Shown here in pieces: positions 20,701-31,149 of a stretch of 64,000 bases of DNA. The notes under the pieces are model-generated. The model was not told the origin of the DNA. It saw only the letters and a list, made by a program, of their open reading frames with translations, and searched no databases. The first letter of the stretch is position 1; each line of letters opens with the position of its first letter. The DNA is from Silene latifolia (lineage: Eukaryota > Streptophyta > Magnoliopsida > Caryophyllales > Caryophyllaceae), in contig NC_133534.1 of the NCBI RefSeq assembly GCF_048544455.1, positions 225,088,292 to 225,152,291 of the forward strand, written 5' to 3'. The translations under genes were made by a program, and so were the position numbers.

Positions 20701-23700
20701 AATCAAAAATAAATAAATTATTAAATTCAGTATATGAATCTTTTAATATCGACGAGTCTTTTTTACTTTGTAACCCATCTTTACATCATCTGTGACCACT
20801 TTGCAACGGTTAGTTTATTTACTTCCCAAAAAAACTACACTTTTTTTTTTGAAAAACTACACTTACAGTAAGGAATCGTTTGATTGATTAAGGAACTTAA
20901 TTTTCCTAGGAATTTCAATTTCATGGGAATTAAGTTCCTATATCCAATTTAGGTGAATTTGACAAAAGTGTTTGGTTGCTCATGTAGAAATTAAATTCCA
21001 TGGAAATTTCCAATGACCAAGGGGAGAGTAGGTAAGTCAATTCTTACATCATGTAGGCATTGGAAGTTCCTGGGAACTTCTAATTCTCCCATTTTTCATA
21101 AAATATGGCAAACAAACAACCCATAGTTTTGCAATTCATGAGATTTTCCAATTCCTGTGTTTTCAAGTGTCAACCAAACAAACCTAAGTGCATATCTTTT
21201 TTATACACCAACAACCATATTATTACACATGAAAATTTTTAATTTCCAATTAAATTGATTGTCTAAGGATAAATTGGTTATTTGATTAAGGGTGATTACA
21301 ATTTTCCTTAATTTAGTGATGAATGTTATGACTAATTTGTTTTTAATTAATCTTTTATGGGTTTTCTATTATGTGCCCATTAGGCACATGTTAAGAAATC
21401 TAAACAGTAGGTCTCATGAGAGACCGTCTCCTACTAATTAGTGGGAGACATAATAGAGGAAAAAAATTCAGTGGGTCGCTCACTCTATTATGTGAGAGGT
21501 CTTTCAATAACGCTATTGAGATGCTGTCTCTCCGGAATTTTTGTGTACCCAAAAATGAAAATAATTAAAGTTATTTTCATGGGAAATTGAAATAGATAAC
21601 CACCTTTACCTTTTTACCAATAAAAATAGCCATAATTATTTCTATTTTGGATTTCTTAGAGCAAGTGCAATGGTGAGTTTTTGTCTCGAGTTTGTTAATA
21701 AGAACTTTAAATAAAGTTCTTCCCATTGTGGGTAACATTGAGTTTGTCAAATAAAGAACTAGGTTCTTGTTTAAGAACCAAGTTCTTTGATAGTTTTCAA
21801 AAAAAAGAAAATAGTTAATATATATAAAATAACAGGAATTGGGTCCCAATTAAGAACCAACAAAAAGTTCTTCCATTGTGTTAAAAAGTTCTTAAATCTA
21901 GTAATTGATAAAAATTGACGACATAGGAAGATTGCATTTGTTCTTAACATGTTCTTAATGGGCACCTAATAGAAAAACTCTTCTTTTATACTTCCTCCTA
22001 TTCTAGATAAACCTTCCTATTTATAGGGGTCACTAGAATTAAGGAGACCGATTAAAATAAGGTAAAATATTGTAGTTGGGTTTGATAATTGGAGAAAGGG
22101 AAAATATTGTGGGGTATTATTGTGGGTGAGGTGATTAAATAAGTATTGTTGTGGGGTAAGTTGATTAAAATAAGTATAAAACTTTATTAAATAAGGAAAT
22201 AGAGAAGGTATTGTGAATAGATGAAAAAGGAAATAAGAAAGTTTATTTAGAATAGGAGGGAGTATATACTTTCATCTATTGACTTGTTTTCTAATTAATC
22301 TTTTATACTCCCTACTATATGTTGGAAATAGGGGCTCCTTGAGCTATGATGGTTTTTTCCGATTTGTCCCAAATTGGTAGAATAGTGTTGGTTTTTTGGT
22401 TTATATAACCAACTCCTCCTTACTATATTATTAGTGGGTAAAGGGAGTCTTTTGTAGAGACTTTGCGAGGTACTTAATTCAGCTCGTACCTGAGTTCGAC
22501 CCGGATCCGAATATTTGATTTGGGATTTGGCAATCGCTTGCGGCGGGCTGTGCCCGGTTTTGTCATCTGAGTTTTTAAGGAGCAGTTTTGCTTCCACTAA
22601 CTCCTCTCGTTCTTTGTATAAATAAGAGCCTTTGCTCATCATTTTATACACATCAATTAGAAACATGACAATCTCCTCTCCTCTTCTCTTCTTTATAAAC
22701 TTTATGGGTTAAAGTAATACTTTCTGATCATTCCAAAAGCTCTCAGTCACGAGTGGGCGCGTCAGGGTATTGTAGTGTAAATCCTTGAGGAACTACCGGT
22801 AATTTCCTTATCGCTACCACGGTCGTACCGAAATAATTTTCAAGGTAGTGGCTCTTATACCACGTCACTACGAATCGGATTATCTCTAATCTTTTCATTG
22901 TTACTGCAATTTCCGTCTTACACTATATACTTTCATTTATAACTTGTTTTTTAATTAATCTTTAGTATGCTTAAATAATTTGTCCTTGGAACTCTCAAAG
23001 TGAGCAATGTACATTAGACCTAACCGACAACATGACTAGCCCGGAACATCGAATCCTCGTTGCCTCCTTGAAAAAGAGATGCCATGAACAACTAGATGAT
23101 GAGGGCATACGTACCTTTAAGCATGTTATCTAGGAACTTGTTAAAAAATTACCGCACAAGAAATAGATAGGGGGGACAAGGTGGGGCACCCCCATGTGCT
23201 TCTCTCTCTTCTCTATTTAGGTCATTTGTGAGAGGAAATGGTATCCGTCACTCCAAAGTGACGGATACGTACCGTCTTCCATGAGATTTTGTGAACATTT
23301 ATAACTTTAATTTGGACAATTATTAATAATTGTGACTTTATTATCAGGTTGGTGACAAAATCTTAGATTTACCAGAATCCTTACTCCAACCGGACCATAC
23401 GGGTGCGGGTCAAACCATGGTCGATTCTGGCACCCAATTCAGCATCCTCCTAGGTCCAGCCTATACTGCTTTACGGTCCGAATACTATGATCAAACAAAG
23501 CACATCCTTGGTGATTTGGGAGAACCCGATTACACATTTGCCGGGGTAATGGACCTTTGTTACCGAGTTCCATGTAACCAGACAGTTCTACCCGACCTGC
23601 CGACCGTGACATTACTCTTTGAAGGCGCCGATATGCAGGTATCGGGCACCGACCGGTTAGTTTATCGAGTACCCGGGGAAACAAGGGACAATGACGCAGT

Positions 23701-23869
23701 TTATTGTTTTACATTTGGTAACTCGGATTTACTTGGGGTTGAAGCCTACATAATTGGACACCATCATCAACAAAATGTGTGGATGGAATTTGATCTTGAG
23801 AAATCAAGGATGGGCCTTGCTCCATTGAACTGTGATTTGGCTGTCCAAAAATTGGGCTTGGTATATTAA
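17725..23869 (+). CDS. Pepsin-like (A1) aspartic protease, nepenthesin/PCS1-like, two exons
   Basis: Exon 1 is 17725-18525 (267 codons) and exon 2 is 23348-23869. They are joined in phase 0 across a GT-AG intron of 4822 bp and give 440 residues, near the length I recall for Arabidopsis PCS1. The ATG at 17725 is preferred because a hydrophobic secretion signal follows (ISLQISLLLIISQS). The first catalytic site is VLDTGSEL with D69 and the second is MVDSGTQF with D293. Between them lie NGR-type Asn sites, the SYADMSSAEGDLASDTF flap segment and GLLGMNRGSLSF. The insertion between flap and domain 2 is short, as in A1B plant proteases without a plant-specific insert. The final IIGHHHQQNVWMEFDLEKSR block is the conserved C-terminal strand. 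PCS1-type enzymes are reported to influence cell survival in reproductive tissue. Orthology is inference. If the intron were retained, translation would stop after 11 further codons (VSNLL...). Confidence 0.9.
19077..19663 (-). mobile_element. Short non-autonomous Helitron, 587 bp
   Basis: On the minus strand it starts TCCCCTATTTACTAAAAG (from 19663) and ends with a CGTGCA...TGCACG hairpin, GGGACATAAA and CTAG (19077-19080). The flanking plus-strand bases are A on the left and T on the right, the Helitron target context. It is of a different family from the 7123-14072 array because both termini differ. Confidence 0.75.
20012..20207. mobile_element. Stowaway-like MITE, 196 bp
   Basis: CTCCCTCTAATTTCATTTAT at the left is matched inverted by ATAAATGAAATTGAAGGGAG at the right. 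TA flanks at 20010-20011 and 20208-20209. Inside lie imperfect TTTTCCTTTCC/GAAAAGAGA arms. Confidence 0.85.
20470..20650 (+). mobile_element. tRNA-derived SINE
   Basis: TAGTGTGGTGGTTGCTCAC (A-box-like) is followed about 40 bp later by GGTTCGATCCC (B box). This is the split pol III promoter inherited from a tRNA. A tRNA-unrelated body, AACCGTTTACCTCTTCGTG... to ACACCCCGTTTTAC, follows and ends in a short A-rich tail. Position within an intron and lack of cloverleaf structure rule against a functional tRNA gene. Confidence 0.75.
20872..21188. mobile_element. Candidate PIF/Harbinger-like MITE
   Basis: GGAATCGTTTGATTG at the left is loosely inverted by CAACCAAACAAACC at the right. TAGGAATTTCAATTTCATGG and further GGAATT/AATTCC words pair inside. 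The target duplication could not be fixed. Confidence 0.4.
21405..21545. mobile_element. Candidate MULE-type MITE
   Basis: The left end CAGTAGGTCTCATGAGAGAC has the same opening as the MITE end at 14521. The right end TCTCTCCGGAATTTTTGTG read back resembles the CACAAATTCTC terminus. ATAATAGAG/CTCTATTAT arms form the centre. No 9-bp duplication is seen, so the boundaries are approximate. Confidence 0.5.
21991..22262. mobile_element. Stowaway-like MITE, 272 bp
   Basis: CTTCCTCCTATTCTAGATAA at the left is inverted at the right as TTATTTAGAATAGGAGGGAG. TA flanks at 21989-21990 and 22263-22264. Internal AAGGGAAAATATTGTGG and GGTATTGTG repeats are present. No coding capacity. Confidence 0.8.
22320..22922. 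mobile_element. Solo LTR, 603 bp (fossil)
   Basis: It begins TGTTGGAAAT and ends ATTTCCGTCTTACA, with a perfect 5-bp duplication CTATA at 22315-22319 and 22923-22927. A promoter-like TGTATAAATAAGAG lies near 22614. There is no internal region, so it fits a solo LTR left by recombination between the two LTRs. Family is uncertain; copia-like by size. Confidence 0.75.
23160..23295. mobile_element. MULE-type MITE remnant next to the 3' splice site
   Basis: GGTATCCGTCACTCCAAAG pairs with its own inverse GTGACGGATAC. The right end CATGAGATTTTGTG reads back as the CACAAA.TCTCA terminus of the family at 2074. The left end is not clear. It ends about 50 bp before the protease 3' splice site. Confidence 0.45.
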
Positions 23870-24045
23870 AACTGACACGATTTTGTGGGCGACCGGACCA
23901 CATGTTTTTGAAGATTTTATGTAATTTTGTAAAGGTATATATCTTTTGGTAGGAGGAAAATAAGACAACGGCAATGGGGTGATAGTAAATTTTAGTACCA
24001 TCATCATGCACATATTTAAATCTCTTTTCTACTGATCATAATATA

Positions 24046-24133
24046 TTCCCTTCATACAATTGTTTTCACTCCATTTCAATAAAATATATTTCACATATAT
24101 TAAAGAAATTGGGTGAAAACAGTTATACGAGGG
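24046..24133. mobile_element. Short Stowaway-like MITE, 88 bp
   Basis: CCCTTCATACAATTGTTTTC is inverted as GAAAACAGTTATACGAGGG, with TA on each side. Size and inner words (CATTTCAATA, TCACATA.ATTA) match the MITE at 17465-17555 just upstream of the protease, so the gene is bracketed by two related copies. Confidence 0.65.
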
Positions 24134-25542
24134 TAGTACTAGTATCACTGGTCACTGGTGCCTATCTTTTTATAACATGATTTGTTTGCTAGAACATGTG
24201 AGGTAGGTGGGTAAGGTTATGTATGGCAGTATGGATTATAAAAAAAAAAAGGTTGGTGTTGGCATGTGGAGTCACGGTGAGGGATATTAACTATCCCAGT
24301 CCATAACTATAGCCTCCAAACGAACACAAATTCTCCCTTGTGACGGTCAGTATCCATCGTAAGCTTATAACGGGTCAGATATGTACCAAATTTAGTGAAA
24401 TGGAGCGGATGATGCACATGTGGGTTTGTGAGGCTCTCTGAGATTGCTGCAATTAATGCTCTGATCCACCTCTATATTTTTTTTATAATAAAAGGATTCA
24501 CATCATTCTGACAAAAGCTACTCCCGTACTCATCACTTCCTCCTTTCCCATTTTCATTTCATTTCATTTCTTTATTTTTTTTTTATTATTATCTCTCTTC
24601 ATCTTCCTCCTCCTACCATCTTTTTTACACTGATACAAAACAAACCCACATTAAAATCCCAATTAACAAAAGATATTGCGAAAAACCAAGAACAAAAAAA
24701 AAAACACTTTCTAGTCAAACCCCATTTTTACACTATGTCTTCATCTTCTCCCTTACAACTTTAGAAAAACCTGAAACTATATCGCTTTTATTATAATTTA
24801 TATATATGGTAAGGAAATTATATCACCTAAGAAGACGCAAGAACGACACATCCCAGTTTTTGGTTCTTATTTTTTTTATTTGATTGTTCTGTTTTTTTTT
24901 TTTTGAATTATTGTTCTGGTTTTTTGTTTTGTTTATTTAGGATTTGTGGTCATACAAATATTACTCTTGTTGAAAGTAGAAAAAGATCCGTTTTTGTGGT
25001 GGTCTTCATTGCAACAAATCTGATTTTTTATTTGTTTTTTGAATGTCAACAGTGTTTTGACTGAATGGGTACATATTTATTACATTATTTTAGGTTGATG
25101 ATTAGTAATTGAAAAATGATATTTAGTAATATATACGATTAGAATGGCGTCATCATATACTAAAATGATGACATAGTGAATCGAAGTGGTTTAGATGTTA
25201 AAAAGTATAAAACATGTTGATTTCTACAATATTGTACTCAGGTGGTAACATGATACACTGATGTGATCACATATTTTACTACAATGCTAAAATAATTAAA
25301 CTGAATGGTATTATATATGTTTTTTTTTTGACAAAAATGTATTTATGTGGTAACATATAGTAGTAAGACGTGAACAGATTAGATTGAAGTGAATACATAT
25401 TAAACTACTATGTTAAAATAAAATAGGGACATTACTCTTGTGCTTGAATGAATGGTAAACTATAAAGCAAAAATGGTGACATATTGAAATTTGACAAAAG
25501 ATGTTGTTTGTAACTTGTTAATATGTAACCATATATCATGTT
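24134..25542. other. Intergenic region without a recognised gene
   Basis: CACAAATTCTCCCTTGTGAC at about 24327 followed by CGTAAGCTTATAACGGG looks like one end of a MULE MITE whose other end I could not place. The rest is AT-rich with long T runs and no coding signal. It ends at the ACTGT target duplication of the gypsy element. Confidence 0.4.
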
Positions 25543-25547
25543 ACTGT

Positions 25548-26933
25548 TGTAATACTACGGTTTTATGAGTCTTCGGGTACTCTATCGAGTGGGCCTTACT
25601 CTGTCGAGTAAGGGTGTTTTGATTTTAGAAAAAGTATTTTGCTTGTAGGGTACTCGATCGAGTAGCCTGGGCACTCGATCGAGTAAGTGGCACTCGATCG
25701 AGTACGTTAGTTACTCGATCGAGTAGGTCGGTTAACGGGTATTATTTTGACGTGTTTTGTTAATTAACACGGATTAGTATATAATTCATATCGTCTTCTT
25801 CCCTAAACACTTTTACAAACCTAATAATCTTAAAAAGGAGATTGAAACTACGTTGTTCGCGTCATCCGTGTTATTGGCAAATTCCGGAGCTTGAGAGGTC
25901 AGATTTCATCGTTCTTTGTGTCCTTGTGATCCTTGCGTCAAGGGTAAGATCTTCATACCAATTTTATAGCATTTAATTAACTTTGTTTAAACCCTAATTT
26001 GGGGGATTTGGGGTTTTTATGGTTAGTTGTGCTAGTAGTAATTATGTGATCATGTGATAGGAGGAGGATTCGTAGAGGAGAGGTTTTGATACAGCTGTTG
26101 AGATCGTCTGCTTGTGTTCTCATTCCAGGTAGGGTTTCCCTACTTAGTATTAGTCACATAATGTGGTTTGTTGTTGATTGTGATTGTTGTAAAGTATCAT
26201 ATTCATATTGTGACGGTTGTTGGATTTGGTTGTTGTTGATTGTTGTGATTGTATCTGTCTGTGTTCTTCGGGCTGCGTCCCTAGCTGAGTGGAGTCACTT
26301 GCGGGAGTGGCTTCACGCCCATTATTCGCCTTCTGTGGAACCCGCCACAGAAGGGATGTGCACATTAATGGATTTGGGTTTATCGCTCGACGGAGATGAG
26401 CGGGGCTTAGGTGGGAACGGCTACGGTCCCCCACTGGCGGCGAGGAGTAACCTGTTGCGATGGGTACTCTGGCAGGGCTACGCACTTTAGTGTGTAGTCA
26501 GTTTTGAGGAGTTGGTGATGGAGTTCGGGTTGATGTGACAATTGAGCTGTGTTAGTTTCTGTCTTATTGTGATTATATAATTGTGTGATTAATCGACCGT
26601 CTTTGTTTTGTAAAAGCGTGGTGATCCATTCGGGGATGGTGAGCAGTTGTTGAGCAGGTATGATTAGAGGCATATAGGCTAGCTGGGATGTGTCACCACG
26701 AGCTGATTAGAGTCTTCCGCTGTCGTAATTGAGTAGTTTTAGACACTTGGTTTTGAGGACATGTATTATACTTTTATCAGTTTGGATTTGGATTGTAATC
26801 ACTTTAAACTTATTACTATTTAAATTATGTTTCGTTATTGTCATTTGATTATCATTGCCTCGAGAAACCGAGATGGTGACATTTCTACGCCTGAGTGGTC
26901 CTGGTAAGGCACTTGGAGTATGGAGGTGTCACA
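25548..26933 (+). repeat. 5' LTR of the gypsy element
   Basis: 1386 bp. Near its start are four perfect ACTCGATCGAGT palindromes at 25652, 25673, 25692 and 25713, plus two degenerate ones just before them. CCTTGCGTCAAGGGTAAG at about 25935 resembles a splice donor context. An open frame at 26086-26490 is repeated in the 3' LTR and is not a gene. Confidence 0.93.
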
Positions 26934-26936
26934 AAG

Positions 26937-26949
26937 TGGTATCAGAGGG
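26937..26949 (+). other. Primer-binding site (initiator Met tRNA type)
   Basis: TGGTATCAGAGGG follows the 5' LTR after three bases and matches the common plant PBS complementary to the 3' end of tRNA-iMet (TGGTATCAGAGC). Confidence 0.85.
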
Positions 26950-27423
26950 ACGATCTTGAAACCTGTAACTAATGAATCTAATGAACATAGGGAGTCAATA
27001 AAAATGAACCCGGGGTAAAAGTTGTAGGAGCTAATGCAAAGGCTTGGGAGACGTCCTAAAGTCGCGGACTAGCCCTGCAATTTTGAACCGGTCACATGGG
27101 GGGTATGTGTCAGGGTCGTGTGTGTTGTCTTTTGGTTTGTATGTGTGCATAACGGCATATGTTGTGAATTGTTGGAAGTTGGATGTGGAGAATTGAAAGT
27201 ATGGTTAAAAAGTTGAAGAAATGTGTTTCATATGTTGAATTGAGTGAAAAGTATGTTGGGTGTTTATAATGTGGCATTTTGATAACATGAATAAATTGTT
27301 TGTTGATTGCATAAAGAGTTACTAGAAATGCATGAGTATTTATTATATTTTTTTGAAAGAATAGTAATGTATATAAGATGGGAGAGTGAGATAACATGCG
27401 GGTAGTGTATAAGAGTCAGCATG

Positions 27424-27711
27424 ACTCGATCGAGTGAGGGGCACTCGATCGAGTAGGTGAGGTTCTCGATCAAGTGGGTCTGACTCGATAGAGTGGATAG
27501 ATTGATGTTTTTATGGTCAGAACCGTGTTTTTGAGTACTCAATCGAGTATATAGGGGCACTCGATCGAGTAGGGGTCACTCGATCGAGTGGCATGTCAGC
27601 TCGGTCGAGTAAGTTTATGATCAGGAGGTCTGATTAGGTTCTGGAGTCGAGGCACTCGATTGAGTGGCCTCAACTCGATCGAGTGGGTTCTGGCACTCGA
27701 TCGAGTGGGGT
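27424..27711. repeat. Phased ACTCGATCGAGT palindrome array in the leader
   Basis: About eleven perfect or near-perfect copies start at 27424, 27443, 27464, 27483, 27537, 27559, 27578, 27599, 27654, 27673 and 27695. Within the three subclusters the step is 19-22 bp. Each copy is an inverted repeat centred on CGATCG. The array lies between the PBS and the gag start and is not coding. Confidence 0.9.
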
Positions 27712-27784
27712 CTGTGCAGGCTACATACGTGTTTTGGGTTATAGTATGTATGTTTATATCTACCTTTTCTTATATAGTTTCAAG

Positions 27785-28696
27785 ATGTCGCCTAAGAGAA
27801 ACGCCCTATACGCTAGAGCTGAGAGCATGACCACCGATGACATAGTTAAGATGCTGGAGCATCAAGATGCCCTTACGGAAGCTTTAAAGAGAGTGGGGAA
27901 AGATAAGGAGGTTGATCACTCAAAGATCAGTCTCTACATAGTGAGGTTTAACCCGAAAGAGTACAAGGGGACCGGGGAGCCAATTCTTCTAGATAATTGG
28001 CACAGGGAGATGGAGAAGATTCTAGATTTGGTACATTGTCCTGATGAGTTGAAGGTAGAACAAGCTGCGTTCTACTTGAGAGAAGCGGCAGGTGAGTGGT
28101 GGGACAAGGTAAAGGTGAATGCTAGGGATATGTATGCGAAGCAGGGGCTGCCTGCTATTCCTTGGGAAGAGTTTAGAAAGGCTATGAAGAGAGAGTTCGT
28201 ACCGGAGCATGTGAGGAGTAAGCTAAGAGAGGAGTTTGATGGGTTTAAGATGACATCTGATATGACGGTAGCTGAGTACTACCGACAGTTTAATGAGAAA
28301 GCTAGGTATGCTGAGGATATGGGATTGAGTGATGAGAACCTAGCTCTGAGGTTTGAGAAGGGGTTGACCCCCAAGATAATGGAGAAGCTACCCGTGGGAA
28401 TCCTTACAGATGTTAAGGAAGCTTATGAGAGGGCTGAGAGGCTGGCAGAGATGACCCGAGAGAGAGGAGCTGAGAAAAGAAAGGCTGAGAGCGAGGGTGG
28501 TGGCCAATCCAATTACAAGAAGGGCAACCACACTCAGGCTAGAGCGTATTTATCTGGTTCGGGGTTTAGTGCTAGGGCCTCCTATGGGCGTGGCCATGGG
28601 AATAGTAGCAGTAGCTGGGGAATGACCTGTTTTAACTGTGGCGGTGTAGGCCACAAGAGACATAAGTGCACCAGTGCGGTGAGCGGGGGTTACTAG
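27785..28696 (+). mobile_element. gag of the gypsy element
   Basis: The likely start is the ATG at 27785 (MSPKRNALYARAE). A retrotransposon gag domain follows (YKGTGEPILLDNWHREMEKI, then AAGEWWDKVK, WEEFRKAMKREF, YYRQFNEKARYAEDM). A CCHC knuckle, CFNCGGVGHKRHKC, lies near the C-terminus. The encoded protein would form the virus-like particle. The frame appears open. Confidence 0.88.
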
Positions 28697-28959
28697 AGGC
28701 TGGGACAAGGAAGTTTTTCTCAGGGGCCGACACAGAGTTATGCGAGCAACAAACTGGCTGGGTCATGGAACAACCGGGGAGGTCAGAGCAACAACGGTGG
28801 AGGTAACCGCAATGGCGGTAAATCTTATCAGAAGCCAGCTACGAACACCAACAACAATCAAGGGTCGGGTGCTAAGCCGACTACCTCTACCAGTACTGTC
28901 CAGGGAGGTGGGCATAAGACCAGTGAAAAGCTGTTTATGATGGAGAAGAAAGCAGCTGA

Positions 28960-29430
28960 GGACGACGCACATGTTATCACTGGTACTTTTCTTGTTAATG
29001 GTGTTCATACCTTTGTTTTGTTTGATTCGGGGGCGTCACATTCGTTTGTATCTTCGAGTCATGTTTAACAGTTGGGTCTGAGGGAATATGAGTCTGTAAG
29101 TGAGAAAGTCTTTATACCTTCGGGTGAGTCTGTATCATGTGGGAGGTTGTATAGGGATGTATCTATGATAGTTGGGTAAGTTGATCTACCTGTAGACTTG
29201 CTAGAGTTTCCTTTAGACGGTTTTGAGATGATAGTCGGGATGGATTGGTTAGGAAAGTACAAAGCTAAGATAGACTGTCATCAAAAGAAAGTGTCTCTAA
29301 GAGGTCATAAGGGCATTAGTGTGTCTTATCGTGGGTTTGTTGTCAAACCCAAAGTTAAGTTGATTTGTTGTGACCTTGAAGTCCTATCCGAGGAAGGGGT
29401 GCCCGATGATCTTGTGCCATGTGAGATATG
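28960..29430 (+). mobile_element. Aspartic protease region of the gypsy element (broken)
   Basis: FDSGASHSF is the retroviral-type protease active site. VGMDWLGKYKAKIDC downstream is the usual conserved flap/end block. The region is a fossil with interrupted coding. Confidence 0.8.
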
Positions 29431-29499
29431 ACAGGATGGAGAGTCCGACGATTGATTAGATACCAGTTGTGGGGAGTTTTGAGATGTCTTTCCGGAGGA

Positions 29500-30810
29500 G
29501 ATTAGGGGTTGCCACCGAAGAGGGAGATAGATTTCAGTGTTGAGTTGAAACCGGGGACAGGGCCAATCTCTAAGGCACCGTACCGGATGGGTCCTAAGGA
29601 GTTGGAGGAGCTCAGGAAGCAGCTAGATGATCTGATAGAGAGGGGATACATTAGACCTAGTGTATCACCGTGGGGAGCACCTATTCTGTTTGTGAAAAAG
29701 AAAGATGGGAGCTTGAGGTTGTGCATAGATTACAGGGAGCTGAACCGAGTGACGGTGAAGAACAAGTATCCTTTGCCAAGGATAGATGACCTGTTTGATT
29801 AGTTGAGTGGTGCATCAGTCTTTTCCAAGATTGATTTGAGGCCGGGGTACCATCAGGTGAAGATTAGAGAGGAGGACATAACAAAGACAACTTTCACGTC
29901 GAGGTATGGCCATTATGAGTATGTGGTGATGCCTTTTGGGTTATCTAATGCGCCGACTGTGTTTATGGATTTGATGAACAGAGTCTTCAGTCAGTTTTTG
30001 GACACGTTTATGGTATTTTTCATTGATGACATCTTATTCTATTCCAAGACTAAGGAGGAACATGAGGAGCATCTGAGGATTGTGTTGCAGACCTTGAGGG
30101 AGCATGAGTTGTATGCAAAGTTGTCCAAGTGTGAGTTCTGGTTGGAGAAAGTTGCTTTTCTGGGGCATGTGATTTCGAAGGATGGGGTAGCTGTGGACCC
30201 GACAAAGATTGAGGCAGTTACCAAGTGGGAAGCACCAAAGAATGTAGCTGAGATCAGAAGTTTCTTGGGTTTAGCTGGATATTACAGACGGTTCGTGAAA
30301 GATTTCTCTAAGATTGCTAGACCTATGACAACTTTGATGAGGAAAGAGAACAGGTTTCGTTGGGATGAGAGTTGTGAGACGGCGTTCCAAACACTAAAGG
30401 AGCGTTTGACCACAGCTCCAATCTTAGCATTGCCTGAAGGGAGTGAGAATTTTGAGGTTTATGCAGATGCCTCAAAGAATGAGTTGGGATGTGTGTTGAT
30501 GCAGAACGGTAAAGTGATTGCCTGTGCTTCTAGGCAATTGAAACCTTACGAGGATAATTATCCTACATACGATCTGGAGTTGGGTGCAGTTGTGTTTGCT
30601 CTCAAGATTTGGAGACATTACCTTTATGGGGCGACCTTTAAGGTATTTTTAGATCACAAGTGTCTCAAGTACATCTTCACTCAAAAGGAGTTGAACATGA
30701 GACAGAGGAGGTGGATGGAGTTGATTGGCGATTATGACATGGATATTATCTACCATGAAGGGAAAGCCAATGTAGTCGCCGATGCTTTGAGCAGGAAGAG
30801 TGTACATTCT
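29500..30810 (+). mobile_element. Reverse transcriptase and RNase H region of the gypsy element (broken)
   Basis: RT blocks include [20 protein letters not shown], the [13 protein letters not shown] block, MPFGLSNAP and the catalytic FIDDIL. RNase H follows with [16 protein letters not shown], the [19 protein letters not shown] block and [10 protein letters not shown]. The order and wording are those of plant chromoviruses. Coding is interrupted. Confidence 0.88.
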
Positions 30811-31149
30811 TTGTGCACAACTATATCCTTGATGAGGTTTAGGGATGAGGTTGGGAAGTTTAGGATACATATGATGCAGAAATGGGATGCCATGGGGGAT
30901 TTGACAGTGCAGCCTGATCTATACGATGATATTCGAGGAAAACAGGTGTTGGATCCTAAGACGGTGGAGTGGAGAGCTGGAGTAGAGAAAGGGACAGTGT
31001 CTAGATTCTCTACTCATACAGACGGTAGTTTAAGGTTAGATGGGAGGTGGTGTGTCCCTAATGATGAGGAGCTACAAAAGACAATCATGACAGAGGCACA
31101 TTGTACACCATATTCGGTATATCCAGGTGGTGACAAGCTGTACAAGGAT

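Larger units (their letters stand above)
18526..23347 (+). other. TE-loaded intron of the aspartic protease gene
   Basis: This 4.8-kb intron begins GTTAGT and ends TTATCAG. It carries a small Helitron, Stowaway MITEs, a SINE, a solo LTR and MULE-type debris, listed separately. The unlisted parts (18526-19076, 19664-20011, 22923-23150) are AT-rich. The segment 19690-19950 contains ACCCGAA/GACCC words similar to those at 11800-11950 inside a Helitron. No other exon is visible in the gap. Confidence 0.8.

Noticed and set aside
23439-24013. Minus-strand frames over the protease second exon
   Set aside because: They are antisense shadows of a well-supported exon.
25652-25724. Regular short repeats resembling a CRISPR array
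   Set aside because: The repeat is a 12-bp palindrome with 7-9 bp spacers inside a plant retrotransposon LTR; no cas genes exist in this eukaryotic context.
26086-26490. A 134-codon open frame, with a near-identical one at 33151-33543
   Set aside because: Both lie at the same place in the two LTRs of one gypsy element; the duplicate nature and lack of any domain speak against a gene.
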